Part shown: positions 8,470 to 17,710 of the stretch, piece by piece | How the letters are laid out: every line of letters starts with the position of its first letter | How positions within the stretch are numbered: the stretch's first letter is position 1 | Source of the DNA: Ulvibacter litoralis | GTDB lineage: Bacteria > Bacteroidota > Bacteroidia > Flavobacteriales > Flavobacteriaceae | Assembly: GCF_900102055.1 (NCBI RefSeq) | Contig: NZ_FNBA01000003.1 | Span: 248,001-312,000 of the forward strand | DNA: 64,000 bases | Direction: 5' to 3' | Translations under genes and position numbers: made by a program | Notes under the pieces: model-generated | Told to the model about the DNA's origin: nothing | The model's database searches: none | Seen by the model: the letters and a program-made list of their open reading frames with translations, nothing else

Positions 8470-9360
8470 ATGAAACATCTTTTTTTATGTGCTTGTACTT
8501 TTTTGTTTTCCGCGCTTAGTTTTTCACAAAGCTCAGGAGGGGAGAATGTTAGTAATTCAACACAAACTGGCACTAATAATGCCACGGTAAATCAAACTGC
8601 TTTGGGAACCTATGTAAACTTTAGTGACTTACTTCAAACAGGGACTAACCTTGCAACTGTAAATCAATACGGGGCAAATTCTTCATTAATCACACAAACA
8701 GGCTCAAATTGGTCTACTGTTAATCAGAATGGAGGTGATGGACATTGGACTGGATTTGATATTACACAGACTTCTGATATAGTACAAAATGGAGTTTTAA
8801 ATAGAGCCTTTATAGAACAATTGGGTGATGGACAAAGTTCAATTGTTTCTCAAGATAATGATATAGGTGATACAAAGGGTAGTAAAGCAGATATTAAACA
8901 GTATGGATTAAATAATACATCCGATGTAGTTCAAATAGATGATGCTAACTATGCATTGGTTGTTCAGGATGGTGATCATAATGTTTCAGATACAGATCAA
9001 CAAACTTATGACGTTGCTGTTCCGGTACATGCCTCTTTGTTTTTACAAGGAAACTTAGTAAATCAAACAGGGTCGTATAACTTCTCTAAAGTAGAACAAT
9101 ATGGAGACAACCAACGATCTGATGTGACACAAGAAGCATTAGGTGGAGGTGTAGCTGCAGATCCCTATACGAATGAAGCTAATGTACTTCAAAATGGAGA
9201 GATGAATTGGTCTATTATTAATCAGAGTGATACTGTAGGAGTAGATGCTAATAATTCTGCAAGTGTTACAGAGACCAATTTGGTAGGTGGTCCTGGAAAT
9301 TTGAGTACAGTAAATCAATTTGGAGCAAATTCAATAAATGTAAACCAAACAAATTTTTAA
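8470..9360 (+). CDS. Curlin-repeat amyloid subunit (CsgA/CsgB-like), paralogue 1
   Basis: This secreted 296-residue protein has a signal peptide (MKHLFLCACTFLFSALSFSQ, cleavage after about residue 20) and then tandem repeats of about 20-25 residues built on the curlin pattern N-x-(S/A)-x-V-x-Q-x-G-x-x-N, for example GTNLATVNQYGANSS. Each repeat forms one beta-strand-turn-strand rung of the amyloid. It ends NVNQTNF. It belongs to the subfamily of paralogues 2, 7, 8 and 9, shared features being a TLVNYSDL-like motif near residue 45 and DPYTNEA near residue 235. It has its own promoter module and is followed by a terminator-like hairpin at 9386. Whether it nucleates or forms the main fibre cannot be told. 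Confidence 0.9.
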   Translation: MKHLFLCACTFLFSALSFSQSSGGENVSNSTQTGTNNATVNQTALGTYVNFSDLLQTGTNLATVNQYGANSSLITQTGSNWSTVNQNGGDGHWTGFDITQTSDIVQNGVLNRAFIEQLGDGQSSIVSQDNDIGDTKGSKADIKQYGLNNTSDVVQIDDANYALVVQDGDHNVSDTDQQTYDVAVPVHASLFLQGNLVNQTGSYNFSKVEQYGDNQRSDVTQEALGGGVAADPYTNEANVLQNGEMNWSIINQSDTVGVDANNSASVTETNLVGGPGNLSTVNQFGANSINVNQTNF

Positions 9361-9688
9361 TTACTTTCTTCTAAACTATGGTTTTAAAGTGCAAAATCAA
9401 ATCGATTTTACACTTTTTTTATAGAACTAAATTTTCAATAAATTTTGTCTTTGAAATTAATTGGGTTTCAATAATGTATTGATTTGCAAATAGTTAATAT
9501 TAATTTTGATTGTTTTTGATTATTTGTTAAACAAAACTGCTAAAATTATTTTTTCTTTTTAACATAAAATTAACATTTAGCAATAATTGTTAAAATGAGT
9601 ATTTCAACCCTTAATATTTTTCCTACAACAGGAATTAAGCATTTTTAAATGAGGAATTTTCCTACAAATATTTAAAAAATCACACTAG
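9361..9688. other. Intergenic region upstream of curlin paralogue 2
   Basis: I see no gene here. An imperfect hairpin plus T run at 9386-9420 (AAAGTGCAAAATC with GATTTTACACTTT) ends paralogue 1. The rest is very AT-rich. The word TTTTCCTACAAAT near 9656 is repeated near 17934, also shortly before a TACGT box. Confidence 0.5.
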
Positions 9689-9795
9689 TACGTGTTAGTA
9701 CGTATATATAAATCTTGTATAATTATCTATTTTTGATTCAGATTACTAAATGAATAATAGCAGTTAGTAATTCATAACCGTCCCAGGTTCTACTT
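9689..9795 (+). promoter_or_regulatory. Curli promoter module 2
   Basis: The box TACGTGTTAGTACGTA (9689-9704) is followed after exactly 23 bp by the -7 box TATTTTTG (9728-9735), and the leader 18-mer CCGTCCCAGGTTCTACTT is at 9778-9795. The box is an inverted repeat TACGT-N6-ACGTA, as expected for a dimeric activator. Confidence 0.8.
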
Positions 9796-9927
9796 TATAT
9801 TATTTTAATTGCGATATATATAACCGTTATAAAGCTTTTAAAAAACTTACTTCCCTATATTTTGTAAATGGTGTGAACATTTATAACCAATTTATTAATA
9901 CATATTTAATTTAAAAAAAACAAAATT

Positions 9928-10803
9928 ATGAAGAAAGTAATGTTAAGTGCATCAGCATTTTTATTCGTAGCAGCTACTATGGTTGCTCAAAATGTTAGTG
10001 AAGTTGATCAATCTGGAGCAAATACTGGTAATGTAACACAGTCTAGTTGGGGAGCATTAGTAAACTACAGTGATTTAGATCAGGTAGGAACTAACCTTGC
10101 AGATATTGAGCAAGCAGGATTAAATAGTTCAACAGTAAATCAAACTGGAAATAACACAGCAGATATTGACCAAGTAGGTGGTGATGGATTTTTTGGACCA
10201 GGAGGAGCAAACAACTCAGTAGCGAACCAAACGGGTAATTTGAATATGGCTGTTGTTGATCAATTGGGTGACGCTAACGTTTCTACTTTGGATCAAACAA
10301 ATGGTGCTGCAGATTTAAAAGGTAACAGTGCTGCTGTAGATCAAGATGGATTAGCAAATAATTCTGATATAGATCAAACTAACGACGCTAACTTTGCAAG
10401 AATTACTCAAAGTGGTAATGGAAACGTTTCTGTTTCAAGCCAAACGTCAGATAACTTAGCTGCACCTGTTCATCCAACGGGATACCTTCAAGGTAACATC
10501 GTAGGACAAACAGGATCATTAAACTACGCTGGTGTTACTCAAAATGGAGATAACCAACGTTCAGATATCGTTCAAGATGCAATTGCAGGAGGACCTGCTG
10601 CAGATCCTTACACGAATGAGGCGTATGTTTTACAAACAGGTGAAATGAATCAGTCTACTATCCTACAAATGGACGGGATAACTATGTCTGCTAATAACAC
10701 TGCTAATGTAACACAAGAGAACATCGTTGCTGGACCTGGTAATGTAAGTACAGTTTCTCAAAATGGTGCAAATACTGTAACCGTTAATCAAACAAACTTT
10801 TAA
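9928..10803 (+). CDS. Curlin-repeat amyloid subunit, paralogue 2
   Basis: This secreted 291-residue protein has signal peptide MKKVMLSASAFLFVAATMVAQ followed by curlin repeats such as GTNLADIEQAGLNSSTVNQTGNN. It ends TVSQNGANTVTVNQTNF and shares ALVNYSDLDQ and DPYTNEAYVLQ with paralogues 1, 7, 8 and 9. Repeats are richer in Asp (DIDQ, DVDQ) than the E. coli curlin. Gene 11005 follows after a hairpin at 10843-10877, so some readthrough into the next curlin gene is possible. Confidence 0.92.
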   Translation: MKKVMLSASAFLFVAATMVAQNVSEVDQSGANTGNVTQSSWGALVNYSDLDQVGTNLADIEQAGLNSSTVNQTGNNTADIDQVGGDGFFGPGGANNSVANQTGNLNMAVVDQLGDANVSTLDQTNGAADLKGNSAAVDQDGLANNSDIDQTNDANFARITQSGNGNVSVSSQTSDNLAAPVHPTGYLQGNIVGQTGSLNYAGVTQNGDNQRSDIVQDAIAGGPAADPYTNEAYVLQTGEMNQSTILQMDGITMSANNTANVTQENIVAGPGNVSTVSQNGANTVTVNQTNF

Positions 10804-10842
10804 TATAAACCCTCTATTTAACCATAGGGTGTTTTAGCTTTT

Positions 10843-10877
10843 AAAAAGCACCAATCCTAATATTTTTGGTGCTTTTT
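10843..10877 (+). terminator. Terminator after curlin paralogue 2
   Basis: AAAAAGCACCAA (10843-10854) pairs with TTGGTGCTTTTT (10866-10877), with a long T run. The same GCACCA stem recurs after the next gene. Confidence 0.85.
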
Positions 10878-11004
10878 GTTTTTCTAGATTTGAATAAGTT
10901 TAATGAAAATGTTCAATTAATCTAGAGACTTCTTATGCAGTTTTTTCACTGCTACTATGGAATAGGATTCAATGTTAACCAATATTAATTTAAACTTATT
11001 AATT

Positions 11005-11907
11005 ATGAAAAAAGTAATATTTACTGCAGCAGCATTTGCAATGACAATAGTTGGATATGCTCAAAACGTATCTGATGTAGATCAATCGGGGTCTAATAAT
11101 GCAGATGTAAATCAAACTTCAACTGGAATTTATGTTAATGCAAGTGATGTAGATCAAGATGGAGCTTCAAATGATGCACAAGTAAACCAAATTGGGAACA
11201 ATAGTTCTACAGTTGATCAAGTGGGTACTATGAATATGGCTGACATTAACCAAGTAGGTGGTAATGGTGGTAGTGTAACGTATCAAAATACAAACACTTC
11301 ATTAGCAATCCAAAATGGTACAGGTAACGTTATTGATGTAGATCAAGTTGCTGCTTCAGGAAATCCAGCTAGTGGAAATACTTCAGAAATAAATCAAAAC
11401 AATGCTGTTACAAATGGAGATGGTAACTATGCAAAAGTGTTACAAGGAGCTTTTGCTAATGAGTCGTATGCAAACCAAACGGGTGACGATAACTCTGTAG
11501 ATATTGACCAAGCTGGTGCAGCAAACGTAAGTTATAGTGATCAAACATCAGACGGTGCTGTAGGTTCTACAGTAGGTGCTGGTTATGCACAGGAATCTGT
11601 AGTATTACAAAGAGGTAGAAGAAACTTTTCTGATGTAGATCAGATGGGAGATATTAACTCTTCAGATATAGATCAATCTTCTACAGCTGCTTGGGGTTTA
11701 GCAGGTCCTAAAAGTAACGAAGCTATGATTTCTCAAAATGGATATTACAACACATCTACTTTAGTTCAAGCTGATTTATTTGGTGCTGATGGTAACAACA
11801 CAATGACTGTCATGCAAACAAATGCTTCAATTACCGGTCCAGGAAACGTAAGTACTGGTAACCAAATGGGAGGTAACACTGCAACAGTTACGCAAACTAA
11901 TTTATAA
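11005..11907 (+). CDS. Curlin-repeat amyloid subunit, paralogue 3
   Basis: This secreted 300-residue protein starts at the ATG at 11005 (MKKVIFTAAAFAMTIVGYAQ is a clean signal peptide; an upstream ATG at 10972 would spoil it). Curlin repeats include GSNNADVNQTSTGIYVNASDVDQDG. With paralogue 4 it forms a second subfamily marked by VLQRGRRNFSDVDQ and TGPGNVSTGNQMGGNTATVTQTNL at the C terminus. There is no TACGT box upstream; TAGATTTG at 10885-10892 could be its own -7 box. Its leader shares a GCTAC/TTAT...ATAGGATTCAA segment with paralogue 9. Confidence 0.92.
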   Translation: MKKVIFTAAAFAMTIVGYAQNVSDVDQSGSNNADVNQTSTGIYVNASDVDQDGASNDAQVNQIGNNSSTVDQVGTMNMADINQVGGNGGSVTYQNTNTSLAIQNGTGNVIDVDQVAASGNPASGNTSEINQNNAVTNGDGNYAKVLQGAFANESYANQTGDDNSVDIDQAGAANVSYSDQTSDGAVGSTVGAGYAQESVVLQRGRRNFSDVDQMGDINSSDIDQSSTAAWGLAGPKSNEAMISQNGYYNTSTLVQADLFGADGNNTMTVMQTNASITGPGNVSTGNQMGGNTATVTQTNL

Positions 11908-11950
11908 TATCAAAACCTACTATAAAACTTATAGTGTGATTTGATGTTTT

Positions 11951-11983
11951 TAAGCACCATTTTTAAAATTTGGTGCTTTTTTT
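11951..11983 (+). terminator. Terminator after curlin paralogue 3
   Basis: AAGCACCA (11952-11959) pairs with TGGTGCTT (11971-11978), followed by T residues. Confidence 0.85.
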
Positions 11984-12146
11984 AGACATAATTTTTTTGA
12001 CACCCCAATTTTTAGGTTTGTTTCTAAAGAGGTGAAATTCATTGCTTTTATGAAATATACTTTAGAGTTTCTTAATGTAATATGCTTTTTGCTATATCAT
12101 TTAGAAACTGGCTTTTAACAAAATATAAATTTAAATATATCTAAAT

Positions 12147-13043
12147 ATGAAAAAGGTAATTTTCACAGCAGTCGCTTTAACAATGACAATAGTAGGATCT
12201 GCTCAAAACGTATCTGAGGTTGATCAATCAGGAACTAACAATGCTGATGTAAACCAAACTTCAACAGGAATGTTTGTAAACATGAGTGATGTAGATCAAA
12301 ATGGAGCTTCAAATGATGCGCAAGTAAATCAAGTTGGTAACAACAACTCTATCGTTAATCAAATGGGAACCTCAAATATGGCTGATATTAACCAAGTAGG
12401 TGGGAATGGTACTAGTATTTATGGGAATACTAACTATTCAACAGCAAACCAAAATGGTGTAGGGAATGTAATAGATGTAGATCAAATCTCCACAGGACAT
12501 CCTGCAAGTGCAGATGTTTCTATAGTAAACCAAGATAATGCTGCAAGTGCTGGTGATGGAAACTACGCAAGAATTTTGCAAGGAGGTTGGAATAACCAAT
12601 CGCTTGCAAATCAAAATAACGATGATAACTCTGTATTTATTGACCAAACAGGAGGACATAATCAAAGTATCTCTAACCAAACTTCAGATGGTGGTATTGC
12701 TTCTGTTGGAGCTGGATTTGAGCAAGAGTCTACAGTAAAACAAAGAGGTAGATGGAATCTTAGTGATGTAGCTCAAGATGGTTCGAATAATGATTCTTCT
12801 GTAGATCAAAGCACTACGGCGAGTTGGGGTACTGCTGGACCAATAAGCAATGTAGCTATGATCGATCAAAATGGATATTCTAATTCATCTATGTTAGTTC
12901 AAGGAGATTCATTAGCTGGAGCCGACGGAAACAATACAATGACAGTTATGCAAACAAATGTTTCTATCACTGGTCCAGGTAACGTAAGTATGGGTAATCA
13001 AATGGGAGGTAATACAGCAAATGTAACTCAAACAAATCTTTAA
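12147..13043 (+). CDS. Curlin-repeat amyloid subunit, paralogue 4
   Basis: This secreted 298-residue protein has signal peptide MKKVIFTAVALTMTIVGSAQ and about ten curlin repeats such as GASNDAQVNQVGNNNSIVNQ. It is a close relative of paralogue 3, with nearly the same N terminus and the same ending; the two look like a recent tandem duplication. TAGGTTTG at 12013-12020 is a possible own -7 box. The gene downstream starts 71 bp later, after an unusually strong hairpin. Confidence 0.92.
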   Translation: MKKVIFTAVALTMTIVGSAQNVSEVDQSGTNNADVNQTSTGMFVNMSDVDQNGASNDAQVNQVGNNNSIVNQMGTSNMADINQVGGNGTSIYGNTNYSTANQNGVGNVIDVDQISTGHPASADVSIVNQDNAASAGDGNYARILQGGWNNQSLANQNNDDNSVFIDQTGGHNQSISNQTSDGGIASVGAGFEQESTVKQRGRWNLSDVAQDGSNNDSSVDQSTTASWGTAGPISNVAMIDQNGYSNSSMLVQGDSLAGADGNNTMTVMQTNVSITGPGNVSMGNQMGGNTANVTQTNL

Positions 13044-13052
13044 TTTAAATTC

Positions 13053-13082
13053 TACCAACTCTGTACGTGTATAGAGTTGGTA
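13053..13082 (+). terminator. Strong hairpin between curlin paralogues 4 and 5
   Basis: A 10-bp perfect stem, TACCAACTCT (13053-13062) with AGAGTTGGTA (13073-13082), closes the loop GTACGTGTAT. The T tract after it is weak, so it may be a leaky terminator or an RNA stabiliser. The loop contains TACGTGTAT, equal to the first half of the curli promoter box at 15092. Confidence 0.6.
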
Positions 13083-13114
13083 AATTTTTACAACCAATTT
13101 TAAATTTATCTATT

Positions 13115-13972
13115 ATGAAAAAAGTGATTTTAAGCGCAATAGCGTTAACAATTGGAGCGGTTAGTTTTGCTCAAGTTGGAAATTCAGGAACAGTGACTCA
13201 AACAGGGAATAACAATGCTGGAGTTGTTACTCAAACGGGTGACGAAAATACAGCTACCATTACTTCTGAAGGAAACAATTTTAAAAATAATATTTCCAAA
13301 TATGGAGTATGGAGAACTGCTGGTGCATCAGGGACAATGATGGCACATGGTATCACTCAAGAAGGGAATAAAAACCAAGGAACTATTACACAAGCTGGTT
13401 ATGTAGGTGTAACTAGTGGTTCTGGTAGTGCTGGTATTGGTCAAGATGGTAACGAAAATAAAGCAACGATCACTCAGAGTGAGTTTTTAGTTCATGGTTG
13501 GAGTGGTTCAAATGCTGCGTTTGTTGACCAAATAGGTAACGAGAATGAAAGTTTACAAAACCAAACGGGTCGTGCTGGTAATAGTTACTTCAGACAAGCA
13601 GGTAATGAAAACTATGCAGAATCTCAACAAAATAGTCAGTCTACTGCTAAATTAGAGCAAGAAGGTAATAACAACTACTCTCTTCAGACGCAAGGGGTAG
13701 GGAATCTTCAAAAATCAGATACGTACCAACTAGGTGATGATAACCGAGCTACAAGTGACCAAAGTGGAGGGATGAGCAATTTATCTACAATCTTACAAGA
13801 TGGTAATACAAATATAGCAGGAGTTACACAGTTTGGTGTTACTAACACAGGTACTATTACTCAAACGGGTGATAATAATGAAGGTATGATTACATCGAAT
13901 GGAACGAACCACTTAGGTGGAATTGTTCAATCTGGTGCAATGAATGAAGCTGTTATTACTCAAAATCAATAA
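13115..13972 (+). CDS. Curlin-repeat amyloid subunit, paralogue 5
   Basis: This secreted 285-residue protein starts at the ATG at 13115 (MKKVILSAIALTIGAVSFAQ). It is one of two members of a third subfamily, with Glu/Gly-rich repeats such as GNNNAGVVTQTGDENTATITSEGN and a conserved aromatic insertion SEFLVHGWSGSNAAFVDQ near residues 122-139. It ends GAMNEAVITQNQ rather than VTQTNL. With the distance from any TAnnTTTG box, it is probably transcribed by readthrough from paralogue 4. Different repeat chemistry suggests a different role in the fibre, such as a cap, nucleator or co-subunit, but that is inference. Confidence 0.92.
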   Translation: MKKVILSAIALTIGAVSFAQVGNSGTVTQTGNNNAGVVTQTGDENTATITSEGNNFKNNISKYGVWRTAGASGTMMAHGITQEGNKNQGTITQAGYVGVTSGSGSAGIGQDGNENKATITQSEFLVHGWSGSNAAFVDQIGNENESLQNQTGRAGNSYFRQAGNENYAESQQNSQSTAKLEQEGNNNYSLQTQGVGNLQKSDTYQLGDDNRATSDQSGGMSNLSTILQDGNTNIAGVTQFGVTNTGTITQTGDNNEGMITSNGTNHLGGIVQSGAMNEAVITQNQ

Positions 13973-13984
13973 AATTTTTAGCTT

Positions 13985-14018
13985 AAACAAAGGGGAGAAA
14001 ACTCCCCTTTGTTTTTAT
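13985..14018 (+). terminator. Terminator after curlin paralogue 5
   Basis: A 13-bp perfect stem, AAACAAAGGGGAG (13985-13997) with CTCCCCTTTGTTT (14002-14014), is followed by T-rich sequence. Confidence 0.9.
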
Positions 14019-14087
14019 TTCTTTATTTAATACGTACTCTATAGTAATATAGCGTATTTAAACTTTTATAACAAAAAATTATTTATA

Positions 14088-14945
14088 ATGAAAAAAATAC
14101 TTTTAAGCGCAATAGCGTTAACAATTGGAACAGTTGGTTTTGCTCAAGTTGGAAATATTGGAACTGTGACTCAAACAGGAAATGACAATGCTGGAATTGT
14201 AACTCAAACGGGTGATGACAATACAGCGGCCATAACTTCTGATGGTAACAGATTTAAGAATAATATTACTAAATGGGGTAGCTGGAGAACTGCTGGTGCA
14301 TCAGGTACGATGATGGCAGAAGGTGTGACTCAAGTTGGTAATGGTAACGAAGGAACAATTACACAAGCTGGTTATGTTGGTGTAACTGGTGGTTCTGGTA
14401 GTGCAGGTATTGGACAGTTAGGAAATGATAACAAAGCAACGATTACTCAGAGTGAATTTTTGGTTCATGGCTGGAGTGGTTCAAATGCTGCGTTTGTAGA
14501 TCAAGTAGGTAATGAGAATGAGAGTTTACAAAACCAAACGGGTCGTGCTGGTTCAAGTTATTTCAGACAAGCTGGAGATAATAACTATGGTGAATCTCAA
14601 CAAGCTAGTCAGTCTAGAACTAAATTGGAACAACAAGGTAATAGAAACCGCTCTGTTCAAACTCAAGGTGTAGGAAATCTTCAAACATCAGATACATATC
14701 AAAATGGTGATGATAACATTGCTACAAGTAACCAAAGTGGTGGTCTCTACAATGGATCTGTAATCTTACAAGATGGTGATTGGAATACTGCAGGAGTAAC
14801 ACAAATGGGAGTTTCAAATACAGGTACTATTACTCAAACTGGTAATGATAATTTTGGAACAATTTCATCAATTGGAAATAACCATGTAGGTGCAATAACT
14901 CAAACGGGTGCTATGAATGAAGCCGTTATTACTCAAAATCAATAA
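14088..14945 (+). CDS. Curlin-repeat amyloid subunit, paralogue 6
   Basis: This secreted 285-residue protein is the close twin of paralogue 5, with equal length, the same signal peptide type (MKKILLSAIALTIGTVGFAQ), the same SEFLVHGWSGSNAAFVDQ block and the same GAMNEAVITQNQ end. No TAnnTTTG box or TACGT box is seen in the 115 bp upstream, so expression probably depends on readthrough past the hairpin at 13985. It is followed by a terminator. Confidence 0.92.
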   Translation: MKKILLSAIALTIGTVGFAQVGNIGTVTQTGNDNAGIVTQTGDDNTAAITSDGNRFKNNITKWGSWRTAGASGTMMAEGVTQVGNGNEGTITQAGYVGVTGGSGSAGIGQLGNDNKATITQSEFLVHGWSGSNAAFVDQVGNENESLQNQTGRAGSSYFRQAGDNNYGESQQASQSRTKLEQQGNRNRSVQTQGVGNLQTSDTYQNGDDNIATSNQSGGLYNGSVILQDGDWNTAGVTQMGVSNTGTITQTGNDNFGTISSIGNNHVGAITQTGAMNEAVITQNQ

Positions 14946-14987
14946 TATTTTTTCTAAGATTGAAAACTGAATATTATTTTTTATCAT

Positions 14988-15016
14988 AAAAAAAGGGGGG
15001 CTTTCTCCCCTTTTTT
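14988..15016 (+). terminator. Terminator after curlin paralogue 6
   Basis: A G-run followed by CTTTCT and a C-run with T6 forms AAAAAAGGGG/CCCCTTTTTT (14988-15016). It ends the run of genes that starts at the 9689 promoter. Confidence 0.85.
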
Positions 15017-15091
15017 CACTTTTATGTCGTTTTGAACTATCGAGCGCATTTTTAAAATATATAATTTAAATATAAGTTGTTTTTCATAAAG

Positions 15092-15185
15092 TACGTGTAT
15101 GTACGTATTTTAGAATTTATAAAAAAGATATACATTTGTTTCGTATTAATGTAACGTTTAATACTAACCGTCCCAGGTTCTACTT
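15092..15185 (+). promoter_or_regulatory. Curli promoter module 3
   Basis: The box TACGTGTATGTACGTA is at 15092-15107, 23 bp lead to the -7 box TACATTTG (15131-15138), and the leader 18-mer CCGTCCCAGGTTCTACTT is at 15168-15185. A leader hairpin ATGCTCA-GTTCT-TGAGCAT follows near 15200. The rest of the 14946-15301 gap holds no gene. Confidence 0.82.
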
Positions 15186-15301
15186 TTTTCTAAATTTTTA
15201 TGCTCAGTTCTTGAGCATTAATTTAATATAGATTCTCTTACACCTATTTTTTAATTTGCTATGAATTTTTAGGATTCAACTATTAATTATTACCATCTAT
15301 T

Positions 15302-16204
15302 ATGAAGAAAATAATTTTAAGTATTTCTGCCTTATTACTTCTAGGAAGTGTTTATGCGCAAAGCGGGGCTGCTACTTCTAACTTAAGTGAAGTAGATCAG
15401 TCGGGGGCAAATTTTAATACTACTGTGGATCAAATAAGTTTTGGAACTTTAGTTAATTACAGTGACTTAAATCAAAGTGGTACAAATAGTGCCGATATTG
15501 ATCAAGTCGGTGCCAACGATTCATACGTAACCCAGACAGGAGCAAATTTTGCACGTGTAAACCAAGATGGAGGAGATGGATTTCATACGGGAAGTGCTAG
15601 TTATCAAATTTCCCAAGTTAATCAAACTGGGCAAAATGATGCAAGAGTGCGACAAATTGGAGATGGTAATCAATCTAATGTGAATCAGACCAATGCACCT
15701 GGCGAAATAATTAATAAAGCACGTGTTAGACAAGGGCTTAATAATAATGACAGTTCTGATAACTTGGCTACTATAAATCAATTAAGTAGTAACAATTTCT
15801 CACGAATAGATCAGGATGGTGATAATAACGTTGCAAGTTCAGATCAAGATTCTACAGGAAGTACTTCAACAACTGGAAACGGATATTATCAATTGTCAAG
15901 AGTTTGGCAAACGGGTGATTTAAATTTTGCTGATATTGATCAAACAGGAAGTGATAATATTTCTCGAATTACCCAAGATGCAGATGCGCCAGGAACTTCA
16001 GGAGATCCTTATACGAATGAAGCTTATGTTATACAAAATGGAGAGCATAATACTTCTAATATAACGCAAAGTGATTTATTTGGGGGAGATGCAAATAATA
16101 AAGCTACTGTGACACAAACAAATCTTGTGGGTGGATCAGGAAATAGAAGTAACATAACTCAAACGGGATCAAATACCGTTGTTGTGACACAAACAAATAT
16201 GTAA
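15302..16204 (+). CDS. Curlin-repeat amyloid subunit, paralogue 7
   Basis: This secreted 300-residue protein has signal peptide MKKIILSISALLLLGSVYAQ and curlin repeats such as GTNSADIDQVGANDSYVTQTGAN, ending TGSNTVVVTQTNM. It is nearest to paralogues 8 and 9 (TLVNYSDLNQSG, DPYTNEAYVIQNGEHN, a Ser/Gly/Thr-rich linker near residue 190). It is transcribed alone from its own module and closed by a long hairpin. Confidence 0.92.
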   Translation: MKKIILSISALLLLGSVYAQSGAATSNLSEVDQSGANFNTTVDQISFGTLVNYSDLNQSGTNSADIDQVGANDSYVTQTGANFARVNQDGGDGFHTGSASYQISQVNQTGQNDARVRQIGDGNQSNVNQTNAPGEIINKARVRQGLNNNDSSDNLATINQLSSNNFSRIDQDGDNNVASSDQDSTGSTSTTGNGYYQLSRVWQTGDLNFADIDQTGSDNISRITQDADAPGTSGDPYTNEAYVIQNGEHNTSNITQSDLFGGDANNKATVTQTNLVGGSGNRSNITQTGSNTVVVTQTNM

Positions 16205-16232
16205 TTATATAAAGATTTTTCAATACATAATT

Positions 16233-16282
16233 ACCCATAAAAAAAGCGCCCATCTTAATTGATGGGTGTTTTTTTTATGGGT
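16233..16282 (+). terminator. Extended terminator after curlin paralogue 7
   Basis: GCCCATC pairs with GATGGGT around TTAATT, and the outer arms ACCCATAAAAAA and TTTTTTATGGGT also pair, giving a long hairpin with an internal T run. Confidence 0.85.
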
Positions 16283-16516
16283 TAATTTTTTAACTATTTA
16301 ATAGTTGTTCTTTGTTCTATCGTATTTACAGAGTGTAGTTTTAAATAATCTAATTCATTGAGGTTTAAGAAGGTGGATATTTATGTTGTTGACAAAATTT
16401 TAACTTTTATGAAAATGCACGTTTATGGTGTTTTAATCCTTAATTTATGGGGAATAACCTGTTAATAATACAAAGTTGAAAGCTTTTTCTTTCAAAATAA
16501 ACTTTTAATTGTGGTC
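16283..16516. other. Intergenic region upstream of curlin paralogue 8
   Basis: This AT-rich stretch has no coding frame with a credible start. I see no element beyond the promoter module that begins at 16517. Confidence 0.4.
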
Positions 16517-16621
16517 TACGTGTATATACGTATTTTACAAACGAATAAATTAAAATACATTTGATTCATTATCAAAATAGTATCATTTTTTTTTTGATAA
16601 TAGCCGTCCCAGGTTCAGCTT
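16517..16621 (+). promoter_or_regulatory. Curli promoter module 4
   Basis: The box TACGTGTATATACGTA is at 16517-16532, 23 bp lead to the -7 box TACATTTG (16556-16563), and the leader element CCGTCCCAGGTTCAGCTT (two changes from the commonest form) is at 16604-16621. A hairpin of the type AAAACGCT/AGTGTTTT follows. Confidence 0.82.
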
Positions 16622-16740
16622 CATAGAATTAAAAACGCTCCATACCAAAGTGTTTTTTTTGAACTTGTTAGAATAAAGATTTCCTCATTTTGCTATCAGT
16701 ACAAAGAATTCAGTTTTAACCAAATATAAATTTATTCATT

Positions 16741-17643
16741 ATGAAGAAAGTAATTTTAGGAGTTGCGACGTTATTATTAGTTGGAGGAGTTTATGCTCAA
16801 AGTGGAGCCAACACAGCGAACTTAAGTGAAGTTGATCAATCAGGAGCAAACATCAATAACACTGTAGACCAAATAAGTTTTTCCGCTTTAGTAAACTACA
16901 GTGATTTGAACCAAAGTGGCGCGAACTATGCGGATATTGACCAAATAGGAGCGAACGACTCTTATGTAACTCAAACAGGGTCGAATATAGCGAATGTTCA
17001 TCAAGAGGGGGGTGGTGGTATTCACACTGGAACTGCTAACTATCAAGTTTCACATATTAACCAAACGGGACAAAATTCAGCGTATGTTATTCAATGGGGT
17101 GATGGTAATGATTCTGATATAGACCAAGTTAATGCGCCAGGAGAACTACCAAATTATGCTGAAGTAAATCAAGGAACTTTTAATCATGATAGTTCAGATA
17201 ACATGTCTACTATAAATCAGTTAAGTAATTTTAATTATGTACGACACTTTCAAGATGGTGATAATAATGTCGCTGATACGAATCAAGATTCTACAGGAGG
17301 ATCTTCAGGTACAATTTATGGATTTTACCAAGTGGCTTTGACTCAGCAAGGAGGAGATTTAAACTGGGCAGATGTTAATCAAACAGGTAATGATAATATT
17401 TCATCTGTTTACCAATTTGCATATGGACCAGGGACAATGGGAGATCCTTATACAAACGAAGCAACTATTGTACAAGATGGTGAGCATAACTTATCTAATT
17501 TACATCAAGAAGATTTATTTTCTGGAGATGCTAACAACACTGCAATGGTTACACAAACAAATCTTGTAAGTGGACCAGGTAACACAAGTGATAAAAATCA
17601 AGTAGGAGCAAATACTGTTGTTGTAACACAAACAAATCTATAG
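16741..17643 (+). CDS. Curlin-repeat amyloid subunit, paralogue 8
   Basis: This secreted 300-residue protein has signal peptide MKKVILGVATLLLVGGVYAQ, almost identical to that of paralogue 9. Curlin repeats include GANYADIDQIGANDSYVTQTGSN. Some repeats have lost the canonical Gln/Asn positions (YVRHFQDGDN, VALTQQGGDLN), so it is a little more diverged than its neighbours. It ends VGANTVVVTQTNL. It has its own promoter module and a terminator-like hairpin after the stop. Confidence 0.92.
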   Translation: MKKVILGVATLLLVGGVYAQSGANTANLSEVDQSGANINNTVDQISFSALVNYSDLNQSGANYADIDQIGANDSYVTQTGSNIANVHQEGGGGIHTGTANYQVSHINQTGQNSAYVIQWGDGNDSDIDQVNAPGELPNYAEVNQGTFNHDSSDNMSTINQLSNFNYVRHFQDGDNNVADTNQDSTGGSSGTIYGFYQVALTQQGGDLNWADVNQTGNDNISSVYQFAYGPGTMGDPYTNEATIVQDGEHNLSNLHQEDLFSGDANNTAMVTQTNLVSGPGNTSDKNQVGANTVVVTQTNL

Positions 17644-17674
17644 AAATCAATTAATTATTTAATTATTGTTTTAT

Positions 17675-17710
17675 AAAAAGCATCAAGCATTAGGTTTGAT
17701 GTTTTATTTT
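17675..17710 (+). terminator. Terminator after curlin paralogue 8
   Basis: GCATCAA (17680-17686) pairs with TTTGATG (17695-17701), flanked by A and T runs. Confidence 0.65.

Noticed and set aside
10972-11004. Longer start for curlin paralogue 3
   Set aside because: The extra residues (MLTNINLNLLI) precede a clean signal peptide at 11005, and the DNA matches the leader of the other curlin genes.
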